Origin: Actinomortierella ambigua
Lineage: Eukaryota; Mortierellomycota; Mortierellomycetes; Mortierellales; Mortierellaceae
DNA: 64,000 bases
Assembly (NCBI GenBank): GCA_016098155.1
Contig: JAAAJB010000110.1
Span: 1 to 64,000 of the forward strand
Direction: 5' to 3'
The translations under genes and the position numbers were made by a program. Position 1 is the first letter of the stretch. Each line of letters starts with the position of its first letter. Positions 44,754-55,705 of this stretch are shown here, in pieces. The notes beneath the pieces were generated by a model. That model had not been told where the DNA came from, made no database searches, and saw nothing but the letters and a program-made list of their open reading frames with translations.

Positions 44754-46684
44754 AGTAGTACCATCGTGTACACACACGCACCCATCCACGCTCTCCCTTC
44801 CTCCGCTTCCTTTTTGTCCCTCAGGCATTTTGCTCAAACACTTTTCTTCAATATATTTCAATCTCCCGCCCCAATGAATTGGATATATTGAGAGTTGTAC
44901 CACCATTCACCGCTGCAAGAACAGAAACGCGCAAAGAATGTGCTGCACGCAAAAGTCATGCGTTCGCCCCTTCCCATCCACAACCCCCCCCCGCCTCCCT
45001 TTGACCCACTGTGCTCTCGACGCTCTACAAATGCTCTGACGGCATCGCTCAAAACCTACGAGAAAAAAAACCCCACCACGGTGTCGGAGCAAGCTGCCAA
45101 AACGGACAACGGAAACCCAGGAAATCGTACTACCCAAAGAGACAGCCTTGGCCCTCATCTTTCTCTCCTCTCGTCCCCAGGCCGTGGCCAACAAAAGATA
45201 TCAGAGATAGAAGATAGGGTTGAAGAGAAAAAAAAAATGTCATTGTACGCCTCATTGATAATAGATATGGATCTTCATCGACTTTGGCCTAGTGGAGTAT
45301 TACCATGACAAAACGGCTGTGTGTGTGTCCCGTTCGTGAGAAAGGAACCCAGCGCTTTTACCCATGAGGCCGAGATGATTCCCAAGCCCCCCCCCCTCGC
45401 CTCTCGTCTTGAACCTTGCTTGCTACAAGCCCACCGATACAAGGAACGAAACCTGGTTGATGAGTTGTGCGAAGGGCAGCGAGTGGTGCCTCTAAAAGCC
45501 TAGAAAGCAGTTAACAGCCGGGCCACGCCCCTCTCCTCCTCGGGTTTCACTCTATACTTGTCGATTTCGGATCCGCGGTGCGGTGCGGCGTGGTTGGTTG
45601 GTTGGCTGGTGTTGCAAGGATGCACACAGGAAGTTTTCGTGGAGATGGATTCTTGTTTTTTTTCCCTTCCTTCCCATCGATAGCAAGCATGTTTCCCCTG
45701 GCACGTCATGGTGCAAGGGAGCGGTCATCTCTCTCTCTCTGTTTTCTTTCCCTCCACAACCACACGACTCCAAAGCTAGAGTGATCAGCTGTCCACTGGC
45801 CCCCTCCCCTCTCTGCTCCCCAGTACGAATTGATTTTGGCCGCGGCAGCAAGGTCATTGAGGGATGGTGAGGAAGGAAAAGAGGGCTCGAACATCGAATT
45901 GGTCGGTCACGGCTTTTTGGTGTGTCTGTGTATGTGTTTCCCCTACTCTTGGCTGTCACCAATGATCCACTCCGCGGATCGCCACCCTCTTTTTCCCTCC
46001 TTACTTGTATTCCTCCGCTCCCCTGTTTTTTCCCTTCCCTTGTATTTTCTCCAGCTAGTCTGGGAGGGTGTGGTCTGTGGAGAGGGACGAGGGGGGAGAA
46101 TCAGCTACGAACTTTTTGGCGGTATTCGAATTCAAGTATTCGTATCTACCCTTGTGTAAGCATCCACCCGTTGAGGGTTGCGACGAGCTTAGCTATTCTT
46201 GTCTTTTTTTTTTTCTCCTATCGTTGTCGACCCCCTTCCCCCTCCATTCACCCACGAACAAGCTATATGCCCTTTTGCTTCTCTTGTGTAGCCCAACCTG
46301 TGTTTATCATGGCACCTCTTGCAGCGATCCAATGTCTCTTCACCCACCCCCTTGTTCCCTCCCAAAGCATCTCTCGAAGAGAACAAAGAGTTCTACTGCT
46401 TGCTGCCGGTGATCGAACAGAAGACAGAGCGTCCACGCTATAAACGGCCCTGCAGGCGGAGCGGGGTATTGTGATACTGTACTGAGTTGTGGGTCGCTTT
46501 TGTACACAATGATGACAGAGAGAGGATCGCAAGTGGCGGCACAGGCGGCAAACTACATACTCCAAAGCGTCAAGAATGGCTGATGACTTGATGTGAGTTG
46601 TTTTTTTGCTGTCAGTGCTTTTGTTTCTCTTCTCTTTTTCTCTTTCTTTTTTCTCGTTTTGTTTTGATGCCCAGTCCGTCCAGG

Positions 46685-46731
46685 CACACACAACACACAC
46701 ACACACACACACAACACACATACACACACAA
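46685..46731. repeat. (CA)n microsatellite
   Basis: A CA run with a few interruptions lies in the gene-free region upstream of the homeobox gene. Confidence 0.8.
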
Positions 46732-49045
46732 CCCGCAAGGTATTCAAACAACGGTACTTTTTACTTTTTTTTGGTATTCAGTTTGTCTTTTTTGTTTTTG
46801 CGTGTTTGCAGATACACAACACACAGAGATCGAACGAGAGAGCATGCGTGCGTGGAGCAGGAGAAAGAGACTGAGAGCTCAGCACACGAAAAAGAAAGTG
46901 AGAAAGAAACCCGCCTGCCCAGCCAAAAGAGAGCGAACACCCGTTTCCAATGTGTCTTTCATTGTGTGCTGTTAGGCGGAGGGGCAAAGAGTCCGGCAGT
47001 CCTGTTTGTCTGTCTGCCCGGGTGGCAGTTCACTTATTTTTTTTCTCTTTTCCCATTCGCCATTCTTCCTGAACATCACTCTCTCCTCCTTCTTCTCTCT
47101 CTCTCTTTTTTGTTTTTCATCCATCATCATTCTTTCCCTCCTCGTCCTCATACCATACGCTCCTCTTCGGTTGTCACACACACTCATCGCTCTTAATACC
47201 ACTCCCGTCTTCACCCTCAATCCTACCATATTCTGGTCATTCTGATTCCATCCCTACTCCTCGACATTGACTGCTCCCTTCCTTCCTCGCTGAATATATC
47301 CTCTTTCCAACATTCGCTCGGTCCCTTCTATCCATACGACTGTGAGTTGGTTCTCTTCATATCTTTTTACCTCCCTCTTCGTGGCGCAACCCCTGCCCCT
47401 CTCTGCCCGCCATCTCCTGCCTTACCATCCCCTGCCTTGCTTTGCCTTGTCGCATTCTCCCCCCCCCTTTGGTCCCTGGCTGTCTCGGCTTTTCATGCGT
47501 GCTTGTTCGTGTTATTGTTCGTGGTGGCACACCACTCACTAACATGACTGGCAGGGCAAATGCATCTCACCAACGGTTGCAACTGATAGATGGCCCCCAC
47601 ACAACGCCAATAAGAATCACCCATCGCCTATCACCCGTTGCCCAACCAGAGGTCTGCCCTGGGGACAGTTCTGTCTCGTTTTTTTTTTGTCGCCCACATC
47701 CCTGAGTCCATGGTTCCCCTGTTACTACTGCTACCACACTGTTGCTGCTGTCTGAACAAGCGTGAATGCGTGCATACATGCGTCCCTGTCTTGACACCCC
47801 CAAAGCTTGCCCCCCCTCCTCGCCTCCCCTTGCGGCCTTCTCGCTCGTTCGATTCTTTGCTGCACTCCACCCCTCTCACTCAGCCTACCCCCAGTTGTGT
47901 CCCTTTAACCCGTTGTTCTCTTCAAACCCATCACTTGTCTCTCCTCCCTTTCTCTGCTGGCTGTTGCTTCTGTGTCCTTGTTCTCTACAGACTCTCCCTG
48001 ACACGCTCGATTCCCCTTCTCCTTGCTGTTGCCTACTCTTTCCACCACCCTCCCCTCTTCCCCCTCTCTCCCTTCAAAAGCCAAGACCCTACTCTGTCTC
48101 CATTCCTGTCTCAAAGACAACGCTCTCTCATTGCTCCAGTAGGGTCTACCCCTCCCCAAGTTTACCCCCCTCTCTCTCTCTCTGTTGTACTCTTACACAC
48201 TACCACCCACCCGGAGTGGGGACCCAAGCCAAGCTTATTCTCTTCCACAAACAGCCCCCTCTCACATACACTTTGATGGGTGCCCTTTATTCTCCTTTTT
48301 AAATGACTGTCCTCATCTCATCTCATCCCATTTGTCTTCAACACCCGACTCGACTGGGTAAAAAAAAAAAAGACGAGAGAGAAAAGAAAAAGCTTCTATC
48401 GCCCCCATCGCCCTTGTAGTAGGGGTGGTCACTTTTTGCTCTTGTGCAGCTTATCATTTTGTGCAGCCTTACCCGGGTCATTGTGCGGGAAGGGGGACCA
48501 TACCCTATTCCTTGGCCCTTGACCGTCCTTTCTTTGTCCAGATCACTCAACTCTCACTGCTTCGTACCGTCGTTGTAGAAGTAGTCCATCTCTAGCTGTG
48601 TGGAAGACCATCTCAACTAACCGAGCTTACTCTCGTCTTTGCCTCTTCTAAACCTTTAGACCTTTTCTCCTCGCATTCTCCTGTCTTCTTCGTTGCTGAG
48701 CAGCAGTTTTCCTATTCCGAACGCGACAATAAGAGGTAATCACCAAAGATCTATATGGTAACAGAGTTGGAGACCTAGACAAGCAAAAGTCTCTCCTCTC
48801 TCACTCTAGGGGTGCAAGCGCGGTCCAAGCTCTCGGCGCCTTGCCGTAGGAGGATGATCGGCCTATTGACCTGCGTATGTATTTTGGTTCCTTTTGCACT
48901 GTAGAAGCCTCTCTATCTTTCTTTTCGACCAGCGAGTTCCAGAGCGACTGGCCCTTTCTTTTTTGTCACCGACCAACACATATACCCTGCTCTGCATTAC
49001 ACTCGAGTCCTCCCCCTCGTCTCCTCGGGCAAACGCACACACACA

Positions 49046-51841
49046 ATGCTGACATACAACCAGCAACAACAACAGCACCACCACCTCAACATGGGGCAAT
49101 ACGGAGCACAGCGAATGCCACCGCAGGTGATAAAAAAGATGGATGGTACACCCCAAGGTCAGACACAGCCCCATCAAGGACCCGGTCCAGCGGACCTGCT
49201 GGTACACCCGGGTGCTCCCCATGCAGCCGGCGCGGGCCTCGTCGCACCAGCACCACAGCACCAGCAACACCACCTGCTTCAGCCCCTCTCGTTTCAACCA
49301 CGCCCCTACGGTTCCCTCGACACACCGTCGCCACCAACACCGTCTCCTTCACCTGGCAACCACCCAACTGTCATGATCCCACCCCCCAAGACTCACCTTG
49401 ACATGTCCCACAACTCTCCCAACACGGACCCGTCCTCGTCCCCCTCCTCCCCTACCAGCAACAACGCCGCCGCCACCACCGCCACCACCAAGAAGCGCAC
49501 AAGAGCATCACCGGAACAGCTCGCCATTCTCGAAGACACGTTCCTGACCAACCAGTCGCCAAATTCCAAGGTGCGCGAGATCTTGGCTAAAAAAGTGAAA
49601 ATGTCGGAGCGGTCAATCCAGATTTGGTTCCAAAACCGGCGAGCCAAGGTCAAGCAGGCGCAGAAACGACTCGAGCTTGGACACCAAGAAGCCATGAAAG
49701 CCCAGTACCTCAACAGTGGCGCCATGCTCGGCATGCCTCAGCCCATGTATGGTTACGCAGCACCTGGCGCTGGCGCGCCACCAAACGCCAAGGGCCTCCC
49801 TATGGCGCCTCATCTGCACCCTGCTGGCCTGGCACGAGCACCTCTCTCGCGGTCAAACAGCTACGATGCCGTGCGCGCTGGCGCCACGCCCGGTGCTCGA
49901 TTTGGACCACATGCTGGCCTAGGCATTAACATGCCAGGAGCCGCCAACCCGGCGCTTTGGGCGGGCCAAGCTCCCTACGGTGTTCAGCCTTTTGGTATGC
50001 GCCCAACTCTCCAGCAACAGGCTTTGCTTGGCGCACGTGGTGTCAAACGGTCATTTGATGCCGCCAATGAGCCGCTGATGGCCGGTGCGATCCCCAAGCC
50101 CCTGCATTTCCCCGTGGCGGATGGTTTGGCTGGTCCTACAGACGCCACCACTGCTGCTGCCGCAGCCGCTGCTGCGGCCGCTGCAGGTGGTGTTGCGAAC
50201 CCGAATGCCGTCTTTGCCGCAACGGCAGGTATGGGAGTTCCAGCGACAACACAGCTGCCAACTCTTCCGACATTTGATTGTGACAACCTGTCGATCGGCA
50301 CATGGCGACGAATGTCAACATCCAACACAGACCTGAGCTGCTTCTATTGCCCGGCGACGCGAGTCATGACATGGCAGATTGGCGACAATGGTGCGCACTT
50401 TAAGCTGACGTTCCCGCTGACCAGCCTCACACGGATCGAGTTTTACGAGGTTGACCCACTGTATGCCCAGGTCGATTTTGATCTGTCGGAGGTGCCCCAG
50501 TTCTTCATGGAGACGGTCGCTGAGGACGGAACTCGCGAGTGGAAGAAGTGCAGTGACTTTACCGAGGCCAAGCAGGCGACGCTGGTCTTCCGACACACTA
50601 TCCACGGCATGTCGACGACGCTCAAGATGCAGCTCATGAGCCTGACGATTGCCTATCCACCATTGCAGGCACTCACCATCTACCGTGAGCCTCAGTTTCC
50701 ATCTCAGTTCCATGCCTACACAACCCCTATCCCACAGATAGCTCAGTTCATGGATCCCACTCACTATGACCACCGCCGCCTCCTGGGTAGTCCGATGAGC
50801 GGCACATTTTTCGGCGCTGCGGCTGCTGCGGCGGCGGCGGCGGCTGCCGCCGGATACGATGATGGCTTTGATTCCGACAATTCTGATCTCGATGGGTTTG
50901 GTATGGTCTTCCATCACCACGACAATGGCCAGCCGCGACCGAAATCACGACGCACAGCCAGCATGCCCAACCCCGGCATGGGTAACGGTGGCTTTTTGAG
51001 TGTCAACATGAACACGATTCCGCTGCACTCGTCACCCCTGTCGATGTACTCGACCACCAATGCCAACGTGGATCCGACCGCGGCCGCCATCTCGGCCGCC
51101 GCCTCTTCGGCGAGCTTGCCGGACGGTACGAGTGGGATCATGTCGGCCGCTGCAGGAGGTGCCACGATGGCTGTGACAGCTGCTGCTGGCGTCGCAACGA
51201 CAACGGCCATCGCCACTTCTGAAGACGCCTTGACGACGGCCACCACGACAACAGGGGAGAATGTAACAACAGCAGGCGTCAAGCCAATCATCACCACTGT
51301 TCCCAAACTGACGGTGACATCCTCGGCAGACTCGCATAGCACCGACTTGACGACGCCCACATCAGCTGTTGCCCTCAATGGCTCGACCCCCTCCACAACA
51401 ACAGCAGCAGCAGCAGCAACGACAACAACGGCAACCACAACCATCTCCTCTTCGCCTTCTGAGCAGCAGGACGAGAGTGGTGGATCGGGCCTTGGCATTC
51501 TTTCTACCGGAACGACGGGTCTCAAGGACGAGAAGACGGACGAGATGGGCTTGACCTCGCAGTTCAACGAGTTTTTGGCACAGGCGGTGGTGTCGACCAC
51601 GCCGATGGCGCCTCTTGGCTTTGTAGGAACAGCCCCAATGATGCACCCGGGCATGATGTATGCCACATCAGCCCCAGGAGGACATGTGGACGATGGCTCG
51701 GTGACGTATGGCCTCAACACCGCCGGCGGCTACTACAGCATGATGCACGAGCAGGCCTCGCTTGCTGGAGTGTCGCTGTCCGACGTCGAGAGTCGCCTTG
51801 ATGGCGCCGAGCATACCGATGGGGAGGAGAGTGCCTTCTAA
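49046..51841 (+). CDS. Homeobox transcription factor
   Basis: A single exon encodes 931 residues. The homeodomain is at about 149-208 (KKRTRASPEQLAILEDTF at its start, helix 3 SIQIWFQNRRAKVKQ), the DNA-recognition helix of a typical 60-residue domain. A second conserved-looking region at about 410-545 opens with LSIGTWRRM and contains DLSCFYCPATRVMTWQI and FPLTSLTRIEF. I recall a similar segment after the homeodomain in other fungal homeobox proteins (Pho2/Hoy1/Htf1 group), which I cannot check here. The rest is Gln-, Ala-, Thr- and Ser-rich with Ala runs, as in activation or repression regions. It should act in the nucleus on development or nutrition genes. The ATG context is good (CACAATGC) and the gene-free 7.2 kb upstream suggests complex control. 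Confidence 0.9.
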   Translation: MLTYNQQQQQHHHLNMGQYGAQRMPPQVIKKMDGTPQGQTQPHQGPGPADLLVHPGAPHAAGAGLVAPAPQHQQHHLLQPLSFQPRPYGSLDTPSPPTPSPSPGNHPTVMIPPPKTHLDMSHNSPNTDPSSSPSSPTSNNAAATTATTKKRTRASPEQLAILEDTFLTNQSPNSKVREILAKKVKMSERSIQIWFQNRRAKVKQAQKRLELGHQEAMKAQYLNSGAMLGMPQPMYGYAAPGAGAPPNAKGLPMAPHLHPAGLARAPLSRSNSYDAVRAGATPGARFGPHAGLGINMPGAANPALWAGQAPYGVQPFGMRPTLQQQALLGARGVKRSFDAANEPLMAGAIPKPLHFPVADGLAGPTDATTAAAAAAAAAAAGGVANPNAVFAATAGMGVPATTQLPTLPTFDCDNLSIGTWRRMSTSNTDLSCFYCPATRVMTWQIGDNGAHFKLTFPLTSLTRIEFYEVDPLYAQVDFDLSEVPQFFMETVAEDGTREWKKCSDFTEAKQATLVFRHTIHGMSTTLKMQLMSLTIAYPPLQALTIYREPQFPSQFHAYTTPIPQIAQFMDPTHYDHRRLLGSPMSGTFFGAAAAAAAAAAAAGYDDGFDSDNSDLDGFGMVFHHHDNGQPRPKSRRTASMPNPGMGNGGFLSVNMNTIPLHSSPLSMYSTTNANVDPTAAAISAAASSASLPDGTSGIMSAAAGGATMAVTAAAGVATTTAIATSEDALTTATTTTGENVTTAGVKPIITTVPKLTVTSSADSHSTDLTTPTSAVALNGSTPSTTTAAAAATTTTATTTISSSPSEQQDESGGSGLGILSTGTTGLKDEKTDEMGLTSQFNEFLAQAVVSTTPMAPLGFVGTAPMMHPGMMYATSAPGGHVDDGSVTYGLNTAGGYYSMMHEQASLAGVSLSDVESRLDGAEHTDGEESAF

Positions 51842-53215
51842 GAAGGGGAATGAGGGGGGGGGTCCAGCACACAACACCCCCTATTACTCGCTCGTTCTTC
51901 TTTTTTTTTCGCACCCTTCCCTACACTCGCGGAAAAAAAACTTGCATTGTCCCCAGATATCCTTCTCGTCCTCTTATTTTGTTTCCTCCTTGTTCGTTTT
52001 TGTACTTTATGTCCCTCCCACTCACTCGCTTGTGTACAGACCCTCCTTCCTCTTCTTTTTTTTTTGGCTCCCACTTCCTCCTTTTTGACAACCTACCCTT
52101 TCCCCCCCCTCTACCATTTTTCATCCGCCCCCACATGTGTTTTTTGTAGCCCATATGAACGAACCCCTTCCATGGCATTTGTATCTCTTGTTGTTTAGCA
52201 CCAAGTATTTTCCTTTCTTTTTTTTTTTTGTTTTGTTTCCAGCATTCGCACGCACCAACGACCCCAAAAGTGAAAACCATTACCCCCAAAAAAAAAGCCA
52301 TCATAAAGCTCATAAAAAGAAAGAGTGCGGAAAAACCTGGGAGCCTGGCGCTTTCCTTGTTATTCATCCTCTTCTTTTTTTTTCAAAAAAAAAAAGTATC
52401 AGATCGACATTGCGCATTTATGACTACATGATGAAAGAGAGACATATCCATGCACCAAAGAGGGCAAAGACAAAGGAACGGGTGGTAATCGGGCTCATTC
52501 GGGGTCTTGCCTATCTTTGCAGGTTCTTTTTTACCTGCAGGCATGGCATCCATGTCTCAGGTTGAGGCAAATGGCCCTGAGAATCTTGCTCCGCGATCCA
52601 GGAGAGGTAAATAGAATCGATGTACGCACATACTTTGGTTGCCAGAAATATCTTTGAGACCCTTCTCGGCATTGGAAGCGTCAATGCGGATAGCACCATT
52701 TAAGGCAGTCCATAGCTAAACAGGTGTAGGTGCATCGGGAAGGGGGCGCAGGGGAGCGTGGTCGCGTCTTTTGCCCCCCCCCCCTTCTTCACATTGCAGA
52801 GAAACCGGGGATGTAAGAATGACGATAAAATATTCAAGGCCAAAACAAATCGTGGCGGTAAGGAGGGGAGCATGTTGTTCCCCTAGACCTACTTGTTTGG
52901 GCGCCTGTCCATTGTGTCAGAGCTGGTCACCTCTCCCTGGGAATTACTCTCCACAATGAGGAACAATGAAAATGAATAATGTCGCATGGAATTGACGTTG
53001 TGGGGCTTGAGGCGCACAGCCTCCCCTCCCCCACACACACCAGCACACACATACTCTTGTCCCTATGAAAACCTTTTTCGGGATCTTCCTGAATGACCTT
53101 TTTTTTTCTTTCTTTCTTTCTTTTCTTGTTTTATGCTACGTCCTCCTCTTCACCTTCTATCCCACAAATCCAACTGCGCTTCACCCTTCTTCACCTTACC
53201 TCCTCCTCCCCACGG
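51842..53215. other. Intergenic region, homeobox / CorA-type gene
   Basis: No gene is supported in these 1.4 kb. The first 550 bases are T- and C-rich with long T runs and probably hold the homeobox 3' untranslated region. A CA-rich spot (53030-53050) and pyrimidine-rich DNA precede the next start. Confidence 0.5.
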
Positions 53216-55567
53216 ATGAAGCGCTCTATGACAGACCAGTACTCACATCTCGCCGATGACACCCAGGACTATGATCCGTCGCCACCCTTCCCCCAGCAAT
53301 CGACACTCCATAGCAGCCGTGAGGGCTCTATCCGATCAGGGCACATGGATCATGAAAGACGGGTAGCAGGAGAAGAGCGCATCCCACTCGGTCTACCCTC
53401 TCCTCCTCCCGCTACTGCCGTCACTGTTACTCTTCCCTCGTCGTCGACGGCCTCCACCGACCCCCTTCCACAACAGATGAACCATCCAGAGAACCACTCG
53501 TCCAATTCTGAAGGCCTGCAAAGGTTTAAACGCGTTGCTCAGCGTGTCATCCAAGCTCAACACATCGCCAGTAAAGCGAAGCACTTTTGCCACACACCAC
53601 AAAAAAGGGACAGGTCTTCCATCTATAAATTTTGCAATGTCCATACGCTTACTCTCCTTTCTGCTACTTTTTTTTTTTTTTTTTTGGTGTAATCGTATAG
53701 GAAAGATAGGCAGTCAAGGAGTGGATGTGTCGCAAATGGACGATGTTTACGGGTGCATTCAGGTAAATCCGCAAAGGAGCAGGGCAAATCCAAGTCAATT
53801 TTTTTGTATTGGGATGATCCCAAAACCGTGAAAATATAGTGCTTATCACAGAACTTCTTATTCTTGTGGTGGGTGATTCAACCTCTTATAGGCTAACCTT
53901 GATATCTCCGTTGTGGATGCCTGTCCGACCAAACACGTTACGCGCACACAACTGACCAACAGCCAGTTTCTGGAATGGCTAAAGAAGCCGGTACGAAATT
54001 ATCGCCAATGTATCATCATTCTACTCCTCTGAACCAGGAGCTATTTTGATTCTTCATGCTCATTAACTCGCTTCTATACCCTCGCCCCGCCCCCTCTTAG
54101 AGACCCGACTGGTCAACTGTGCGCTGGATCAACGTCAACGGAATGAGCTGGGATGTCATCAAAGCCCTAGCGTTACACTATGGCAAGTCCTCCCCTCCGC
54201 CGTTTTTTATTCTGCAGCAAAACAATTACCAGGATAATTAGACCCTCCGTTTTCCGCTTGCTGATTTTTATTATTATTTATTATAGACCTCCATCATCTA
54301 GCCGTGGAAGACATGCTGCACGTTCCGCAACGGACCAAAGTCGACGCCTACCCGAACCAGACCTTTGTCTCCTGCACGATGCTCTCCCTCCTCGAGGAGA
54401 TGGACGACGGCGAACGTCGGCCCGTCGGGCCCTACGCCGACGTCGAAGGGCTAGATCTTCAGAGACTACGCTATCGGATCCCGCTCGAGAACCTGGACCG
54501 GTACCGGCGCCAGCACTACCGCGTACAGGAGAGCGGCAGGCCGGGCAACCTCAAGGTCTTGATGGAACAAGTCAGCATGTTCCTGCTACCCGGTGGGACC
54601 TTGCTCACGTTGTTCCAAGTCTCGGGCGAGACAATGGTCAACCCTCTGCTGGACCGGTTGTCCCAGGAAGGCGAGGCCTCGATGGCACGACGCCACAGCG
54701 ACTCTTCGTTCTTGTTCCAGGCCGTCTTGGACGGATTGGTCGATCATGCGATGCCCATCGTCAATGCCTTTCGTCGTGAGATCAACGACCGTGAGGAGAC
54801 CGTGCTGGCCATGCCGGCCATGAAGTACATGCGCGGATTACATCGCCTGTCGCGCCAGCTGTCGCTGCTGCGCCGCACCATGGTCCCGACCCAGACCTTG
54901 GTGGCGACTTTGAAGAAGCGCGATGAACGTATCCCGCTGACGCCCTTGGCGAGGACGTATTTCGGGGATGTGTTGGATCATTGCAATACGATGGTTGAGG
55001 AGATTGATACGATGCAGGCCCTCTGCGGGAACCTGATTGACCTGGTAAATCGTTTTTGTATCGAGATGGGAAGGAAAGCATGCTCAAGCTATTATGAACA
55101 AGAACGTACTAATGGTTTCCTCGCTCGCTTCTTTTACAGATCTTCAACATCATTGCGTTCGAGACAAATGAGTATATGAAGCGACTGGCCATCGTTTCCA
55201 TCATCTTTCTTCCTGTAACGTTTGTAGCTGGAGGTAAGACAATATCCGCCAGAGAAAATGCCCCGGTTGTTTCGCTGGAGTAGTCAACGACCTACAAAAG
55301 AATGCTACAGCAAACGTGCCAACCCATCCTAACACCTCTTTTGCTTTATCTGCAGTATACGGAACCAACTTTGAATACTTTCCAGAGTTAAAGTACGGCA
55401 TTGGCTACTTCTGGAAGATTTGTATTAGCTGCACCTGTATCGTCGTCGGCACCATCTCCCTCATCTGGCTCCGCAACCGCGTTCGAGCTAATCGCATCAA
55501 GCACCGCCTTGCTCACCATGACCCCATCTCCATCGAATCAAAGAATAAGCGCTTCGACTGTTCATAA
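53216..55567 (+). CDS. CorA/MIT-family divalent cation transporter with GTN in place of GMN
   Basis: Seven exons: 53216-53570, 53701-53762, 53892-53990, 54101-54182, 54287-55044, 55140-55233 and 55356-55567. All close in frame, giving 553 residues. CorA-type proteins are pentameric Mg2+ (or other divalent) channels with a large cytoplasmic funnel and two C-terminal helices. Visible marks are WINVNGMSWDVIKALALHYD, LAVEDMLHVPQRTKVDAY, a long helical region with FLFQAVLDGLVDHAMPIV, TM1 (LAIVSIIFLPVTFVAGVYG) and TM2 (FWKICISCTCIVVGTISLIW). The signature loop reads YGTNFEYFPEL; the usual Met of the GMN motif is Thr (codon ACC). Intron 4 uses a GC donor (TATG|GCAAGT), and no GT alternative keeps the conserved HYDLHHL. 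It faces a SulP permease with 138 bp between stops. The fold is certain; the transported ion is not. AATAAA signals lie at 55578 and 55603. Confidence 0.93.
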
Positions 55568-55705
55568 CAACACGCAAAATAAAGAAGAGTTGGGTGTATT
55601 ACAATAAAATACTAGAAGGAGCGGGGTATTCTTGATGTGCCAAAGCATGGAGCGGCCCTTCTGCCTCCTCTCTCTTTTTTTTTTTATCTTGAGGCATCCT
55701 GACTC

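Larger units (their letters stand above)
41856..49045. other. 7.2-kb gene-free region upstream of the homeobox gene
   Basis: This is by far the longest stretch without a supported gene. The open frames in it are compositional, with no spliceable or family-like protein seen on either strand, and I found no tRNA or 5S-like fold. It contains GTAC-centred palindromes (44326-44343 and 44738-44753), a CA microsatellite (46685-46731) and, from about 46600 to 49000, pyrimidine-rich plus-strand DNA. It probably holds regulatory sequence and a long leader of the homeobox gene, or an unseen non-coding RNA. Confidence 0.5.

Noticed and set aside
46600..48300. Several pyrimidine-rich plus-strand frames (up to about 210 codons)
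   Set aside because: They consist of Leu, Ser, Pro and Phe runs caused by CT-rich DNA typical of gene leaders in this genome; no motif or conserved-looking stretch is present.
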